A stretch of 14,138 bases of DNA from Kordiimonadaceae bacterium (GCA_018699075.1 JABIPV010000079.1:1-14138); one strand, 5' to 3'. Shown: positions 6,220 to 13,956, counted from the first letter of the stretch. Numbers and translations are program-made. Notes: a model not told the origin generated them from the sequence alone.

Positions 6220-7839
6220 GTGAAGAACACTTTTGCCACTCTAATGAGCATTTTAATGCTCGTGACTGTTACATCTTCTTGGGCACAAGATGACCCTAAT
6301 ATTTCTGAACAAAGATATCGACATAGCTTAAAGACGCTTTCTTCTGATGAATTTGAAGGACGTGCCCCGACAACTATTGGTGAAGAAAAGGCAATCGCCT
6401 TTATCACCGATCAATTTAAAAAAGCAGGTGCGTCGCCGGGTGTCGAGGGTAGTTATCTTCAAGGCGTTGATCTTGTTTCTATGGAAACGACTGAAGCAAA
6501 AATGAGCTATTCCATAGAGGGTAAAACAACGAGCATAATCCAAGGAGAGCACATAGTTGCCTTAACCCGCCATGTTAAAGAAAATAACGCACTCACTGAT
6601 TTGGATGTTGTATTTGTCGGGCACGGTATCGTCTCCCCAGAATATGATTGGAATGATTATGAAGGTGTCGATGTTAAAGATAAAATCGTCATCATCCTTA
6701 ATAATGATCCAGGATATTTAACCGAGAATATATCATTTTTCCTTGGCAGAGGTGTCACTTATTACGCCAGAAATAGCTATAAATATGAAGAAGCAGAACG
6801 CCAAGGCGCACGAGCAGCATTTATCATCCAAGACGAAAGAACAATGAACGGAGACTGGGATCGGCAGGCGACAAGAAGCATGAGGCCTCGACTAGTTCTT
6901 GATAGTAATAAAAGCAATAGTGTTGAGGTAGAGGGGTGGGTCCGCAACGAATTTGCAGCAGAACTTCTTGCAAATTCAGGACTGGATTATGCGAAAGAGA
7001 GTGAAGCGGCATTGATCAGAGGATATAAAGCAAAACCCCTTAATTCTAAAATGTCCTTGAGCTTAACATCAAAACTTATTCACTCACGCTCATATAATGT
7101 ACTCGGGATTGTGCCGGGTACTGAGAGGCCAGAAGAGTATGTATTTTATATGGCACATTGGGACCATGTCGGTAAGGATGAAACTCTGGTTGGGGATCAG
7201 ATTTTTAATGGTGCCCGTGATGATGCATCCGGTGTTTCAGCGCTGATTGAGCTTGCAAATGCTTTTGCAGCGAAGCCCGCAAAACGAAGCGTGGTGTTTA
7301 TGGCGGTAACGGCCGAAGAAAGTGGCCTTCTTGGGTCATTTCATTATGTTCAAAACCCCATTTATCCGCTTAATGATATTGTCGGGGCGTTAAATCTGGA
7401 AATGATGAATTTTTGGGGTGAGACAAGCGATCTTCTTGTCCACGGGATTAATAATTCACCAGAAATGGATGCGTGGATACATGAAGCAGTGGTGGTGAAA
7501 CAGGGGCGTACACCAAAACCATTTGGCCGTCCGGAAGCGGGAATAGCTTACCGCAGTGACGCGTTTAGTTTTAATCGATCGGGTGTCCCCGTAGTGGGTC
7601 TTGCAACAGGTACAGATAATATCGAAAAAGGAACTGAATGGATGCGGGCGCAAGGCTTAGATTACATTAGAAATCATTATCACAAAGTGACCGATGAATA
7701 CCGCGAAGATATGGATTTAAGGGGCGCCGTAAAAGATACGGAAGCGCTTTATTTTATGGGTGAAGCCATGGCCAATAGCGATAAGTTTGCAAATTGGTAC
7801 GAAGGTAAAGAATTTAAATACCTTCGCCCAAATCGGTAA
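6220..7839 (+). CDS. Exported M28-family zinc metallopeptidase with PA domain
   Basis: A 539-residue protein with a signal peptide (Lys2, hydrophobic residues 5-18, likely cleavage after SSWA at 22), so periplasmic or secreted. A protease-associated domain spans roughly residues 125-260. The M28 domain (about 290-510) has the co-catalytic zinc residues in order: AHWDHVG (His313), GARDDASG (Asp334), TAEESGLLGS (Glu366/Glu367), NLEMMN (Glu394) and NHYHKVTDEY (His488). Family members are aminopeptidases or carboxypeptidases releasing single residues, so it may process peptides or amino-acid conjugates. I chose GTG 6220 because AAGGA lies seven bases before it. The nearer ATG at 6204 reads only four codons to TAG at 6216, one base short of the GTG. 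It is divergent from the aromatic unit, shares box D, and converges on the TIM-barrel gene with four bases between stop codons. Substrate unknown. Confidence 0.9.
   Translation: MKNTFATLMSILMLVTVTSSWAQDDPNISEQRYRHSLKTLSSDEFEGRAPTTIGEEKAIAFITDQFKKAGASPGVEGSYLQGVDLVSMETTEAKMSYSIEGKTTSIIQGEHIVALTRHVKENNALTDLDVVFVGHGIVSPEYDWNDYEGVDVKDKIVIILNNDPGYLTENISFFLGRGVTYYARNSYKYEEAERQGARAAFIIQDERTMNGDWDRQATRSMRPRLVLDSNKSNSVEVEGWVRNEFAAELLANSGLDYAKESEAALIRGYKAKPLNSKMSLSLTSKLIHSRSYNVLGIVPGTERPEEYVFYMAHWDHVGKDETLVGDQIFNGARDDASGVSALIELANAFAAKPAKRSVVFMAVTAEESGLLGSFHYVQNPIYPLNDIVGALNLEMMNFWGETSDLLVHGINNSPEMDAWIHEAVVVKQGRTPKPFGRPEAGIAYRSDAFSFNRSGVPVVGLATGTDNIEKGTEWMRAQGLDYIRNHYHKVTDEYREDMDLRGAVKDTEALYFMGEAMANSDKFANWYEGKEFKYLRPNR
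7800..7826. terminator. Short hairpin at the convergent gene ends, possible weak terminator
   Basis: CGAAGGTA (7800-7807) and TACCTTCG (7819-7826) form perfect 8-base arms around an 11-base AT-rich loop, inside the last codons of the peptidase gene and just past the stop of the opposing TIM-barrel gene. There is no following T run on the plus strand, so intrinsic termination is doubtful. Confidence 0.3.
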
Positions 7840-7843
7840 AGAT

Positions 7844-8677
7844 TTACTTCGCCAGAGGAAGTTTTTTGAAGGCTTCTACTTGTCCCGTAATGGCGCGTTC
7901 TGTTGGCAGGCGTTCAATGCTAGAGGCACCAAAGAAACCATTGATGCCGGGCATTCTGGCAAGAGCTTCTTCTACCGCTTCTGGTTCATCGAGTGGTCCG
8001 CCGTGGCAGATTACAATAACATCTGGGTTAACACTACGTCCTGCTTCAGCAATTGCCATAACTTTATCTATGGTTTCATCCAAACTATAGGCAACGCCTG
8101 CACCAATACTTCCTGCCGTAGTTAATCCAACATGGGCGACCAACTGATCTGCGCCTGCTTTTGCCATATCGATGGATTCTTGTTCTGTAAATACATAAGG
8201 CGATGTGAACATGTCCATTTCATGGGCAAGGCGGATCATTTCAACTTCTTTATCATATCCCATACCTGTGGCTTCAAGGTTCTCTCTAAAATTACCATCA
8301 ATAAGTCCCATCGTAGGAAAATTTTGAACACCAGAAAAACCAGCGTCTTTTAATTGTTTAAGAAAAACTGGCATAAGACGGAAGGGATCCGTACCGCATA
8401 CACCTGCAAGAACAGGAATATCCTTTACAACGGGAAGGACTTCAGAACCCATTTCCATAACGATGCCATTGGCATCCCCGTAAGACATATATCCGGCTAG
8501 CGAACCACGGCCCGCCATACGGTAACGTCCTGAGTTATAAATGATCAATAAATCAGCACCACCTGCCTCAGCAAACTTTGCAGAAATGCCTGTGCCTGCG
8601 CCGCAACCAACGATTGGCACCCCTTTGGAAATTTGGTCATGTAATCGGGAAAGTATTTCTTGTCGTGTTAAAGCCAT
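7844..8677 (-). CDS. Phosphoenolpyruvate-hydrolase-family TIM-barrel protein (PF09370-like)
   Basis: A 277-residue protein, the normal size for the standalone TIM-barrel family annotated as phosphoenolpyruvate hydrolase or signal-transduction TIM barrel; it also forms the C-terminal half of plant Tm-1-like proteins. Characteristic blocks are GCGAGTGISAKFAEAGGADL near 25-44, AGVCGTDPFRLM near 91-102, SGVQNFPTMGLIDGNFRENL near 114-133, and GGPLDEPEAVEEAL near 225-238. The fold is shared with the phosphoenolpyruvate mutase/isocitrate lyase superfamily, but the physiological reaction is not established. In many genomes it sits beside a UPF0261 (Tm-1-like ATP-binding) gene, which is absent here. 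It follows the LysR gene by 76 bases on the same strand and may share its transcript. It may serve the aminomutase operon or the aromatic module; the sequence does not decide. Confidence 0.85.
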   Translation of the reverse strand: MALTRQEILSRLHDQISKGVPIVGCGAGTGISAKFAEAGGADLLIIYNSGRYRMAGRGSLAGYMSYGDANGIVMEMGSEVLPVVKDIPVLAGVCGTDPFRLMPVFLKQLKDAGFSGVQNFPTMGLIDGNFRENLEATGMGYDKEVEMIRLAHEMDMFTSPYVFTEQESIDMAKAGADQLVAHVGLTTAGSIGAGVAYSLDETIDKVMAIAEAGRSVNPDVIVICHGGPLDEPEAVEEALARMPGINGFFGASSIERLPTERAITGQVEAFKKLPLAK

Positions 8678-8753
8678 TATGGTTCTTTCTTATATTTAAG
8701 TAATTCTATTACTGAACAATAGGATTAAAATAACTTGAAGGCAATAATGACTT

Positions 8754-9641
8754 TTATGCGGTTTGTTCTTTTAACCATTTTCTTAGGGCGACAACGGGGG
8801 AATAGGAAGTGTGAGCCTTGGGTGTGACAAGATAATAACCGGCGTTGTTTCTTAATGGCTCGTTTATCAGTACTTGAAGCTCTCCTCTTTCCAACTCAGT
8901 TTGGATAAGAAAATGCGGTAGCATGGCGACGCCTAAACCGGCTACGGCGGCTTGGGTTACCATGGCGAATTGTTCAAGCACCATGCCTTTGTTGGTGGAC
9001 GCTTCTAGTTGATGTTGTTCAAACCAATCAGGCCACGAGGTTGGTCTGGTTTCTAAGTGTAGCAGAGGTAGTGAGTTGAGGTCGGCAGGAATGTTTATGT
9101 CATCCGCGCCTACCAAAGAAGGAGCAGCAACAGGAACTGCTTGTTCGCTCATTAAATAAGTGGCATCTGCGTTGGGCCAATTATCCGTACCGAAATGAAT
9201 AGCAGAATGTAAATTTTCATTATCAAAATCGAACTGTGTTAATTTACTGGAAAAATTTACCGTTATTTGCGGGTTCTTTTTAAGGAAATCAGGAAAGCGT
9301 GGCATCAACCACCTCATGCCAAATGTGGGAAGAATGGCAAGGTTGAGGGTTTGACCTTGTGTATCGCTCATGGCGTTAAGGGATGCATTTCGAATTGACC
9401 GAAGAGAGTCCGCTATTTCCTTGGCGTATATTTTACCAGTATCGGTTAGTTCAATCGTTTTTTTTATGCGCCTGAATAAAAGGATGCCTAATTGGTTTTC
9501 TAGGGCGTTAACTTGTCGGCTGATAGCACCTTGTGTAAGGTTTAATTCTTGTGCAGCCTCTGTAAAGCTACCGTTTCTGGCAGAAGCTTCAAAGGCAAGC
9601 AACATACTTGTACTGGGGATGAGGCGTCTTTGTCCTAACAT
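8754..9641 (-). CDS. LysR-family transcriptional regulator (GcvA-like)
   Basis: A 295-residue protein of standard LysR length. The N-terminal winged helix-turn-helix covers residues 1-75, with FEASARNGSFTEAAQELNLT followed by QGAISRQVNALENQLG, then the wing LLFRRIKKTIELTDTG. The effector domain (about 92-290) begins LNLAILPTFGMRWLMPRFPDF and contains AVAGLGVAMLPHFLI, both typical of the GcvA-like subgroup. LysR proteins usually control the divergent neighbour and themselves from the shared gap and respond to a pathway metabolite. Here the divergent neighbour is the aminomutase operon starting at 9815, 173 bases away, with two inverted repeats between. It is therefore the likely regulator of that operon (inference), perhaps responding to an amino acid or beta-keto acid. 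ATG 9641 is preceded only by a weak Shine-Dalgarno. Confidence 0.92.
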   Translation of the reverse strand: MLGQRRLIPSTSMLLAFEASARNGSFTEAAQELNLTQGAISRQVNALENQLGILLFRRIKKTIELTDTGKIYAKEIADSLRSIRNASLNAMSDTQGQTLNLAILPTFGMRWLMPRFPDFLKKNPQITVNFSSKLTQFDFDNENLHSAIHFGTDNWPNADATYLMSEQAVPVAAPSLVGADDINIPADLNSLPLLHLETRPTSWPDWFEQHQLEASTNKGMVLEQFAMVTQAAVAGLGVAMLPHFLIQTELERGELQVLINEPLRNNAGYYLVTPKAHTSYSPVVALRKWLKEQTA

Positions 9642-9663
9642 TTCACACTCTATTCATTACTAA

Positions 9664-9693
9664 AACTCATGATCTTATGATCAAGAATGAGTT
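9664..9693. promoter_or_regulatory. Nested inverted repeat near the LysR start, likely LysR binding site
   Basis: AACTCAT (9664-9670) and ATGAGTT (9687-9693) are perfect 7-base arms 16 bases apart. Inside, TGATC and GATCA flank TTAT. The repeat starts 22 bases before the LysR ATG, where LysR autoregulatory sites often lie, and its right arm touches a possible -35 for the plus-strand operon. Confidence 0.5.
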
Positions 9694-9720
9694 GTTATTT
9701 CGATTAATTTTATGTATTTT
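9692..9720 (+). promoter_or_regulatory. Tentative promoter for the aminomutase operon
   Basis: TTGTTA (9692-9697) and TATTTT (9715-9720) are 17 bases apart, about 95 bases before ATG 9815. The match is modest and the region is AT-rich, so this could be chance. If real, the transcript would carry the 9746-9783 inverted repeat in its leader. Confidence 0.3.
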
Positions 9721-9745
9721 ATGGCAAATTTTAATTTAATGCAAT

Positions 9746-9783
9746 ATTTTGAAGTGAGTTTTGGTAATAAAACACTTCAAAAT
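9746..9783. promoter_or_regulatory. Perfect 11-bp inverted repeat upstream of the aminomutase gene
   Basis: ATTTTGAAGTG (9746-9756) and CACTTCAAAAT (9773-9783) are exact reverse complements separated by 16 bases. The repeat ends 31 bases before ATG 9815. It could be a second protein-binding site (arm centres 27 bases apart) or, if transcribed, a leader hairpin. The AT-rich arms and lack of a T tract after it argue against a normal terminator. Confidence 0.5.
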
Positions 9784-9814
9784 CACCTAAACCAAAGACA
9801 TTAAGGGTCAAACG

Positions 9815-11227
9815 ATGAATGTTCAAAAGCCAATTAAGATAAAATATGCACCAAGTGAGCGTGAAGCTGAATTTTTAGCGAAAGTTGAAAATGCAAAATA
9901 CGACCGTAAAATTGTAGCCGGCCTTCAAAAATTCATCGATGGTAAAGTTGATGATGATATGAAGAGCTTTTATAGCCAAGAAGAAATTGATGCGATTTCT
10001 GCACTTAAAGGCACCAACCGCGACCTTGAAGCACGTATGCCTGTGAAAATGACTCGTCATTATTTTGAACGCGCACAGAAAAGCTCACCGATTAGAACAC
10101 TCATAAAAGCCAGCCCAAATGAAACATTTGACCTTGCTGGTTCAGAAGACCCTGGTAAGCAAATGAGCTATAGTCCTGTTGAAGGTCTCATTCATAAGTA
10201 TGAGCTTGGCCTTATTTATGTGGCGTCGACATGTTCGGCCCATTGTCGTTTTTGTTACCGTGAAGAACTGATTGCGAAAAAAGAAATTGTTCGTGAAGAT
10301 GGTTCCATTCAAGCCAAAGGCCTCGCACAAATACTTGAACTTACAGATTACATTAAAGAACATAACAGAATTGTTGACGCAAACGATGGGCGCCATCCTG
10401 ATACGGGTCGCGAAAGACTTCGTGAGATTTTAATGTCTGGTGGTGATCCTATGGTTCTTGCCAATAAGGGTATTGCCTCATGGTGGGCCGCTCTTTCAGA
10501 AGCAGGTATTGAAAGCATTCGTCTTGGTACTAAAGAACTTGCGTTCTTCCCAGAACGTTTTGATGAAAGTTTCTGGAAAATGGTAGATGATTTCCATGCC
10601 GCATATCCTGAAACAAAACTTCGTTTTATGATCCACTTTAATCACCCAGATGAGTTTTTGGAAAAAGACGAAAATGAAAACTATATTGAGCTTCCTGGAG
10701 GGGGTCTTAAATGGGTTGAAGCAACAAAACGGGCAGTAGGTGAATTTGGTAAACGTGGTTGGATCACTGTTGATAACCAGTCACCGATCATTAAAAATAT
10801 CAATAACGATGCAGATGCACTTCGTATTATGCAGCGTGAACTGCGTCGCAATAAAGTTGAAAACCATTATTTCTTCTGTGGGCGTGATATTGTTGGTCAT
10901 AAAGCGTTTAACGTAACAATTGAAGAAGCATGGAACATTCTTAATACATCGCAACGCGGCTTATCCGGTGTTGAAGCACATGCCCGTCTTTCAATTACTC
11001 ATTATTACGGTAAAACAGAAGTAGTTGCTGTGACTAATGAGCCTATGGAAGGCGTTAAAGGTGGCGAAAACGGTGTTGTGATCTTTAAGCTTCTGCGTTC
11101 AGCAGAAGATGCGCCGAAAAAAGGTCATACAGCGATTGTGGGTCGTAACCCAGACGCGATTTGGTTTGACGGGTATAAAGACCGTGTGATTTATGATGAA
11201 GCAGGTCTATTCAGCATCAAAGCGTAA
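9815..11227 (+). CDS. Radical SAM/PLP 2,3-aminomutase of the lysine 2,3-aminomutase (KamA) family, probably for an acidic amino acid
   Basis: A 470-residue protein. KamA-family enzymes use a [4Fe-4S] cluster, S-adenosylmethionine and PLP to move an amino group from C2 to C3. The cluster motif C-x3-C-x2-C is Cys140, Cys144, Cys147 (STCSAHCRFCYRE). Arg149 falls on the carboxylate-binding Arg134 of the clostridial enzyme, MSGGDP at 207-212 is the family SAM/PLP motif, and Lys400 in YYGK fits the PLP lysine (K337). Aligning HYFFCGRDIVG (351-361) with YYIYQCDLSVG of lysine 2,3-aminomutase puts Arg357 at Asp293, which binds the lysine side-chain amine; the second such Asp (330) falls on Thr or Ser near 393-395. 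Glutamate 2,3-aminomutase also swaps these acids (Lys and Asn, from memory). An acidic substrate such as 2-aminoadipate or glutamate is therefore inferred. There is extra sequence between the Cys cluster and SGGDP. It is the first gene of the operon; an AGGG Shine-Dalgarno precedes ATG 9815. Confidence 0.88.
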   Translation: MNVQKPIKIKYAPSEREAEFLAKVENAKYDRKIVAGLQKFIDGKVDDDMKSFYSQEEIDAISALKGTNRDLEARMPVKMTRHYFERAQKSSPIRTLIKASPNETFDLAGSEDPGKQMSYSPVEGLIHKYELGLIYVASTCSAHCRFCYREELIAKKEIVREDGSIQAKGLAQILELTDYIKEHNRIVDANDGRHPDTGRERLREILMSGGDPMVLANKGIASWWAALSEAGIESIRLGTKELAFFPERFDESFWKMVDDFHAAYPETKLRFMIHFNHPDEFLEKDENENYIELPGGGLKWVEATKRAVGEFGKRGWITVDNQSPIIKNINNDADALRIMQRELRRNKVENHYFFCGRDIVGHKAFNVTIEEAWNILNTSQRGLSGVEAHARLSITHYYGKTEVVAVTNEPMEGVKGGENGVVIFKLLRSAEDAPKKGHTAIVGRNPDAIWFDGYKDRVIYDEAGLFSIKA

Positions 11228-11248
11228 ATCTCATAGGAAGAAAAATTT

Positions 11249-11959
11249 ATGATCAATAAACAGATAAGCTCTGTTGAAGAGGCGGTGGCGAACATTCATG
11301 ATGGTGCCACCGTTATGATCGGCGGGTTTGGTGAAGCTGGTAGCCCTATCGAACTAATTCATGCGCTGATTGACCAAGGAGCAAAGAACCTAACCGTTGT
11401 AAATAATAATACGGGGTCCGGTCATGTAGGGCTCGCGGCACTGATTGAAAATCGCCGTGTGGCAAAAATGATTTGTTCATTTCCAAAATCCGCAAATTCA
11501 TTAGTATTTCCTGACCTTTATACTAAAGGCGAGATTGAACTTGAACTTGTCCCGCAGGGAACCCTAGCCGAACGTATTCGTGCGGGTGGTGCTGGTGTGC
11601 CGGCATTTTATACGGCAACATCCGTTGGAACACCGCTTGCAGAAGGAAAAGAAGTTCGAAACATCAAAGGCCGTGATTATGTTCTTGAATATGGTCTAAC
11701 GGCTGATTTTGCCCTGATTAAATGTTTAAAAGCCGACCGATACGGTAATCTTATTTATAATAAAACGGCCCGTAATTTTGCCCCTGTTATGGCGATGGCT
11801 GCGGACGTGACGATTGTTCAAACCAAGGAGTTTGTTCAAGCAGGTGATCTTGACCCTGAAATCGTGGCGACACCGGGTATTTTTGTTGATCAAATTATTA
11901 CTGTCGCTGATCCTTTACTTGAATCTGTGCTTGTCAATGCGGGGGAGGTTTACCCATGA
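11249..11959 (+). CDS. pcaI: 3-oxoadipate CoA-transferase, subunit A
   Basis: A 236-residue alpha subunit of a family I CoA-transferase, close in length to PcaI (about 230). The CoA-binding motif GGFGEAGSP lies at residues 25-33. PcaI-like blocks follow: GLAALIENRRVAKMICSFPKS, IELELVPQGTLAERIRAGGAG, the LAEGKE segment, and KTARNFAPVMAMAA. With PcaJ it moves CoA from succinyl-CoA to a 3-oxo acid, classically 3-oxoadipate in the last steps of aromatic degradation. Here it lies 21 bases after the aminomutase gene and overlaps the B-subunit gene by four bases (ATGA), so the subunits are translationally coupled. AGGAAG precedes ATG 11249. The blocks fit PcaI better than AtoD or Scot, but a related 3-oxo acid cannot be excluded. 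Confidence 0.88.
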   Translation: MINKQISSVEEAVANIHDGATVMIGGFGEAGSPIELIHALIDQGAKNLTVVNNNTGSGHVGLAALIENRRVAKMICSFPKSANSLVFPDLYTKGEIELELVPQGTLAERIRAGGAGVPAFYTATSVGTPLAEGKEVRNIKGRDYVLEYGLTADFALIKCLKADRYGNLIYNKTARNFAPVMAMAADVTIVQTKEFVQAGDLDPEIVATPGIFVDQIITVADPLLESVLVNAGEVYP

Positions 11960-12609
11960 GTGAAGTAGAACAAATTGGTTGGAACCGCGAACAAATGGCT
12001 GAGCGCGCGGCGCAAGACATTCCAAATGGTGCCTATGTCAATCTTGGTATTGGGATTCCTGAAAAAGTTGTACGTTATGTCCCTGCGGGTCGCGAAGTGA
12101 TTTATCATACGGAAAATGGCCTGCTTGGTATGGGCGATGCTCCTGAAGCAGGGCAGGAAGACCCTGAACTTATTAATGCTGGTAAAAAACTTGTTACCGC
12201 CATTGCCGGCGCGGCATATTTTCACCATGCGGATAGTTTTTCGATGATCCGTGGTGGTCATATCGATATTTGTGTTCTTGGCGCGATGCAAGTCGGCGAA
12301 AATGGCGATCTTGCCAATTGGTCTACGGGTAATCCAGACGCAATTCCTGCTGTTGGCGGCGCGATGGACTTGGTAGCTGGTGTTAAAACCATTCGGGTTA
12401 TCACCCAGCATGTGACCAACAAAGGATATCCAAAGCTGGTGTCTGCCTGCACATTCCCCTTAACAGGCGCGGGTGTGGTAAGTAGAATTTATACGGACCT
12501 TGCCGTGATTGACGTAACGCCGGAAGGTTTCAAAGTTGTTGAACTGGCCCCCGGTGTTGATTTTGAATATGTTCAGGAAAGAACGGGCTGCGACTTAATC
12601 GCCGCGTAA
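11956..12609 (+). CDS. pcaJ: 3-oxoadipate CoA-transferase, subunit B
   Basis: A 217-residue beta subunit. The catalytic glutamate that forms the glutamyl-CoA thioester is Glu53 in TENGLLGMG. PcaJ-like blocks include QMAERAAQDIPNGAYVNLGIG at 13-33, GAAYFHHADSFSMIRGGH, GDLANWSTGNPDAIPAVGGAMDL and SRIYTDLAVIDVTPEGFKVVE. The ATG overlaps the pcaI stop; the aminotransferase gene follows after 14 bases. It forms the active site with PcaI and, in this operon, is predicted to activate the 3-oxo acid made by the aminotransferase so the thiolase can cleave it (inference). Confidence 0.9.
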   Translation: MSEVEQIGWNREQMAERAAQDIPNGAYVNLGIGIPEKVVRYVPAGREVIYHTENGLLGMGDAPEAGQEDPELINAGKKLVTAIAGAAYFHHADSFSMIRGGHIDICVLGAMQVGENGDLANWSTGNPDAIPAVGGAMDLVAGVKTIRVITQHVTNKGYPKLVSACTFPLTGAGVVSRIYTDLAVIDVTPEGFKVVELAPGVDFEYVQERTGCDLIAA

Positions 12610-12623
12610 AAGGATTTATAAAG

Positions 12624-13931
12624 ATGTCTAAAAGTTCAGAATTATACGAGCGTGGTCTTAAAGTTATGCCGGGCGGCTGTAGCCGTAATACGATCCTGCG
12701 TAAACCTCACCCGCTTTACGTGGAAAAGGGCGAAGGTTGTTATGTAACCGATATTGAAGGCGTTGAACGTGTTGATTTCGCCAATAACATGTGTTCATTG
12801 GTTCATGGTCATGCCCATCCAGAAGTAACGGCTGCCGTTAGTGCGCAACTTGCCAAGGGTACTGCCTTCACCATTGGTACAGAAGTGGAAGTTGAATTCG
12901 CAGAACATATCATTAGCAGAAGTGATGCTTTTGAAAAAATGCGCTTTGTAAATTCTGGCACAGAAGCGGTGATGAGCTGCTTAAAAGCTTCCCGTGCTTT
13001 TACGGGCCGATCAAAAATTGCCAAGGTAGAAGGCGCATATCACGGACTTTATGATTATGCCGAAGTAAGCCAAACTTCAAAACCGGAAAACTGGGGCGAT
13101 GCGGATAACCCAAATAGTGTGCCTGTTGCTTACGGTACACCAAAAGCGGCTCTTGAAGATGTTGTGATCATTCCTTTTAATGAACCGGAACGTGCTATTC
13201 GAATTTTAGAAGAAAATGCAGATGATATTGCCTGTGTTCTTCTTGATGTGATGCCACATCGTGTTGGCTTGATCACTGCCGATGATGCCTTTATCCAAGC
13301 GATTTATAAATGGACACGCAAAAATAGCAGTTTGCTTGTTTTTGATGAAGTGATCACTTTTCGCTCTAACTACGGTGGTGCACAGGAATGGTATGAGGGC
13401 GTAACCCCTGATCTTACGGCCATGGGTAAAATGATTGGTGGTGGTTTCCCTGTGGGTGCACTTGCCGGTCGTGCTGATGTTATGGACACGATGGACCCGC
13501 TTGCAAGCAAGGTGTTGTTCCCTCACTCCGGAACTTTCTCAGCCAATCCAATTACAATGACAGCTGGTCTTGTTTCAATGCAAATGTTTGATCAGAACGC
13601 AGTTATCAGGCTGAATAAGCTTGCTCAATATGCACGTAATTCAATTACCGAAGCAATTAATTTGGCGTCAGTGCCCGCATGTGTGACAGGGGCTGGGTCA
13701 ATGTTTCGTATTCATATGAAAGCGGAAGCGCCAATAACATATCGCAGCGGTTATGTAACACCAGAAGAAGCAGCGCTTACCAAAACTTTACTTGATCATT
13801 TATTTGATGATGGCATCATGATGATCAATACCTGTTCCGGTGTGCTTTCAACCGTGATGGCAGAAAAAGAAATTGACCGCCTCGCCGAAGCAGTGCTTGG
13901 TGGATTAAATAAAATGAAAAACCAATTTTAA
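12624..13931 (+). CDS. Class III PLP aminotransferase, glutamate-1-semialdehyde-aminomutase-like; probable beta-amino-acid transaminase
   Basis: A 435-residue fold-type I PLP enzyme of class III. Visible are MPGGCSR at 15-21, SGTEA phosphate-cup residues at 111-115, GAYHG at 137-141, DEV at 241-243 (Asp binding the pyridine nitrogen), Lys269 in GKMIGGGFPVGA (PLP Schiff base), and HSGTFSANP at 301-309. It resembles the GSA-aminomutase-like branch, which includes the beta-phenylalanine aminotransferase of Variovorax. From memory, that enzyme has a substrate-carboxylate Arg in MPGANSR, matching Arg21 here. A true haem-pathway HemL is unlikely: HemL proteins start with PGGVNSP, and this gene sits between pcaJ and pcaF. 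Predicted role: 3-amino acid plus keto-acid acceptor to 3-oxo acid plus amino acid, feeding PcaIJ (inference). AAGGA precedes ATG 12624. Confidence 0.82.
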   Translation: MSKSSELYERGLKVMPGGCSRNTILRKPHPLYVEKGEGCYVTDIEGVERVDFANNMCSLVHGHAHPEVTAAVSAQLAKGTAFTIGTEVEVEFAEHIISRSDAFEKMRFVNSGTEAVMSCLKASRAFTGRSKIAKVEGAYHGLYDYAEVSQTSKPENWGDADNPNSVPVAYGTPKAALEDVVIIPFNEPERAIRILEENADDIACVLLDVMPHRVGLITADDAFIQAIYKWTRKNSSLLVFDEVITFRSNYGGAQEWYEGVTPDLTAMGKMIGGGFPVGALAGRADVMDTMDPLASKVLFPHSGTFSANPITMTAGLVSMQMFDQNAVIRLNKLAQYARNSITEAINLASVPACVTGAGSMFRIHMKAEAPITYRSGYVTPEEAALTKTLLDHLFDDGIMMINTCSGVLSTVMAEKEIDRLAEAVLGGLNKMKNQF

Positions 13932-13956
13932 AAAACTATTTTTACAAGGCTGAAAT

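Noticed and set aside
8678..8753. Operator or terminator between the LysR and TIM-barrel genes
   Set aside because: Only a weak 5-base inverted repeat (CTATT/AATAG) and a poor promoter-like match are visible; not enough to call.
9746..9783. Rho-independent terminator
   Set aside because: Stem is AT-rich, no T tract follows, and it lies upstream of a start codon between divergent genes.
9815..11227. EpmB-type EF-P lysine aminomutase
   Set aside because: The protein is longer than EpmB (about 340 residues), has no epmA or efp neighbour, and lies in a catabolic operon.
11950..12411. Minus-strand 153-residue open frame
   Set aside because: Antisense to pcaJ, whose family motifs are unambiguous.
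12624..13931. HemL, glutamate-1-semialdehyde aminomutase of tetrapyrrole synthesis
   Set aside because: The N-terminal motif is PGGCSR rather than the HemL PGGVNSP, and the gene sits between pcaJ and pcaF.
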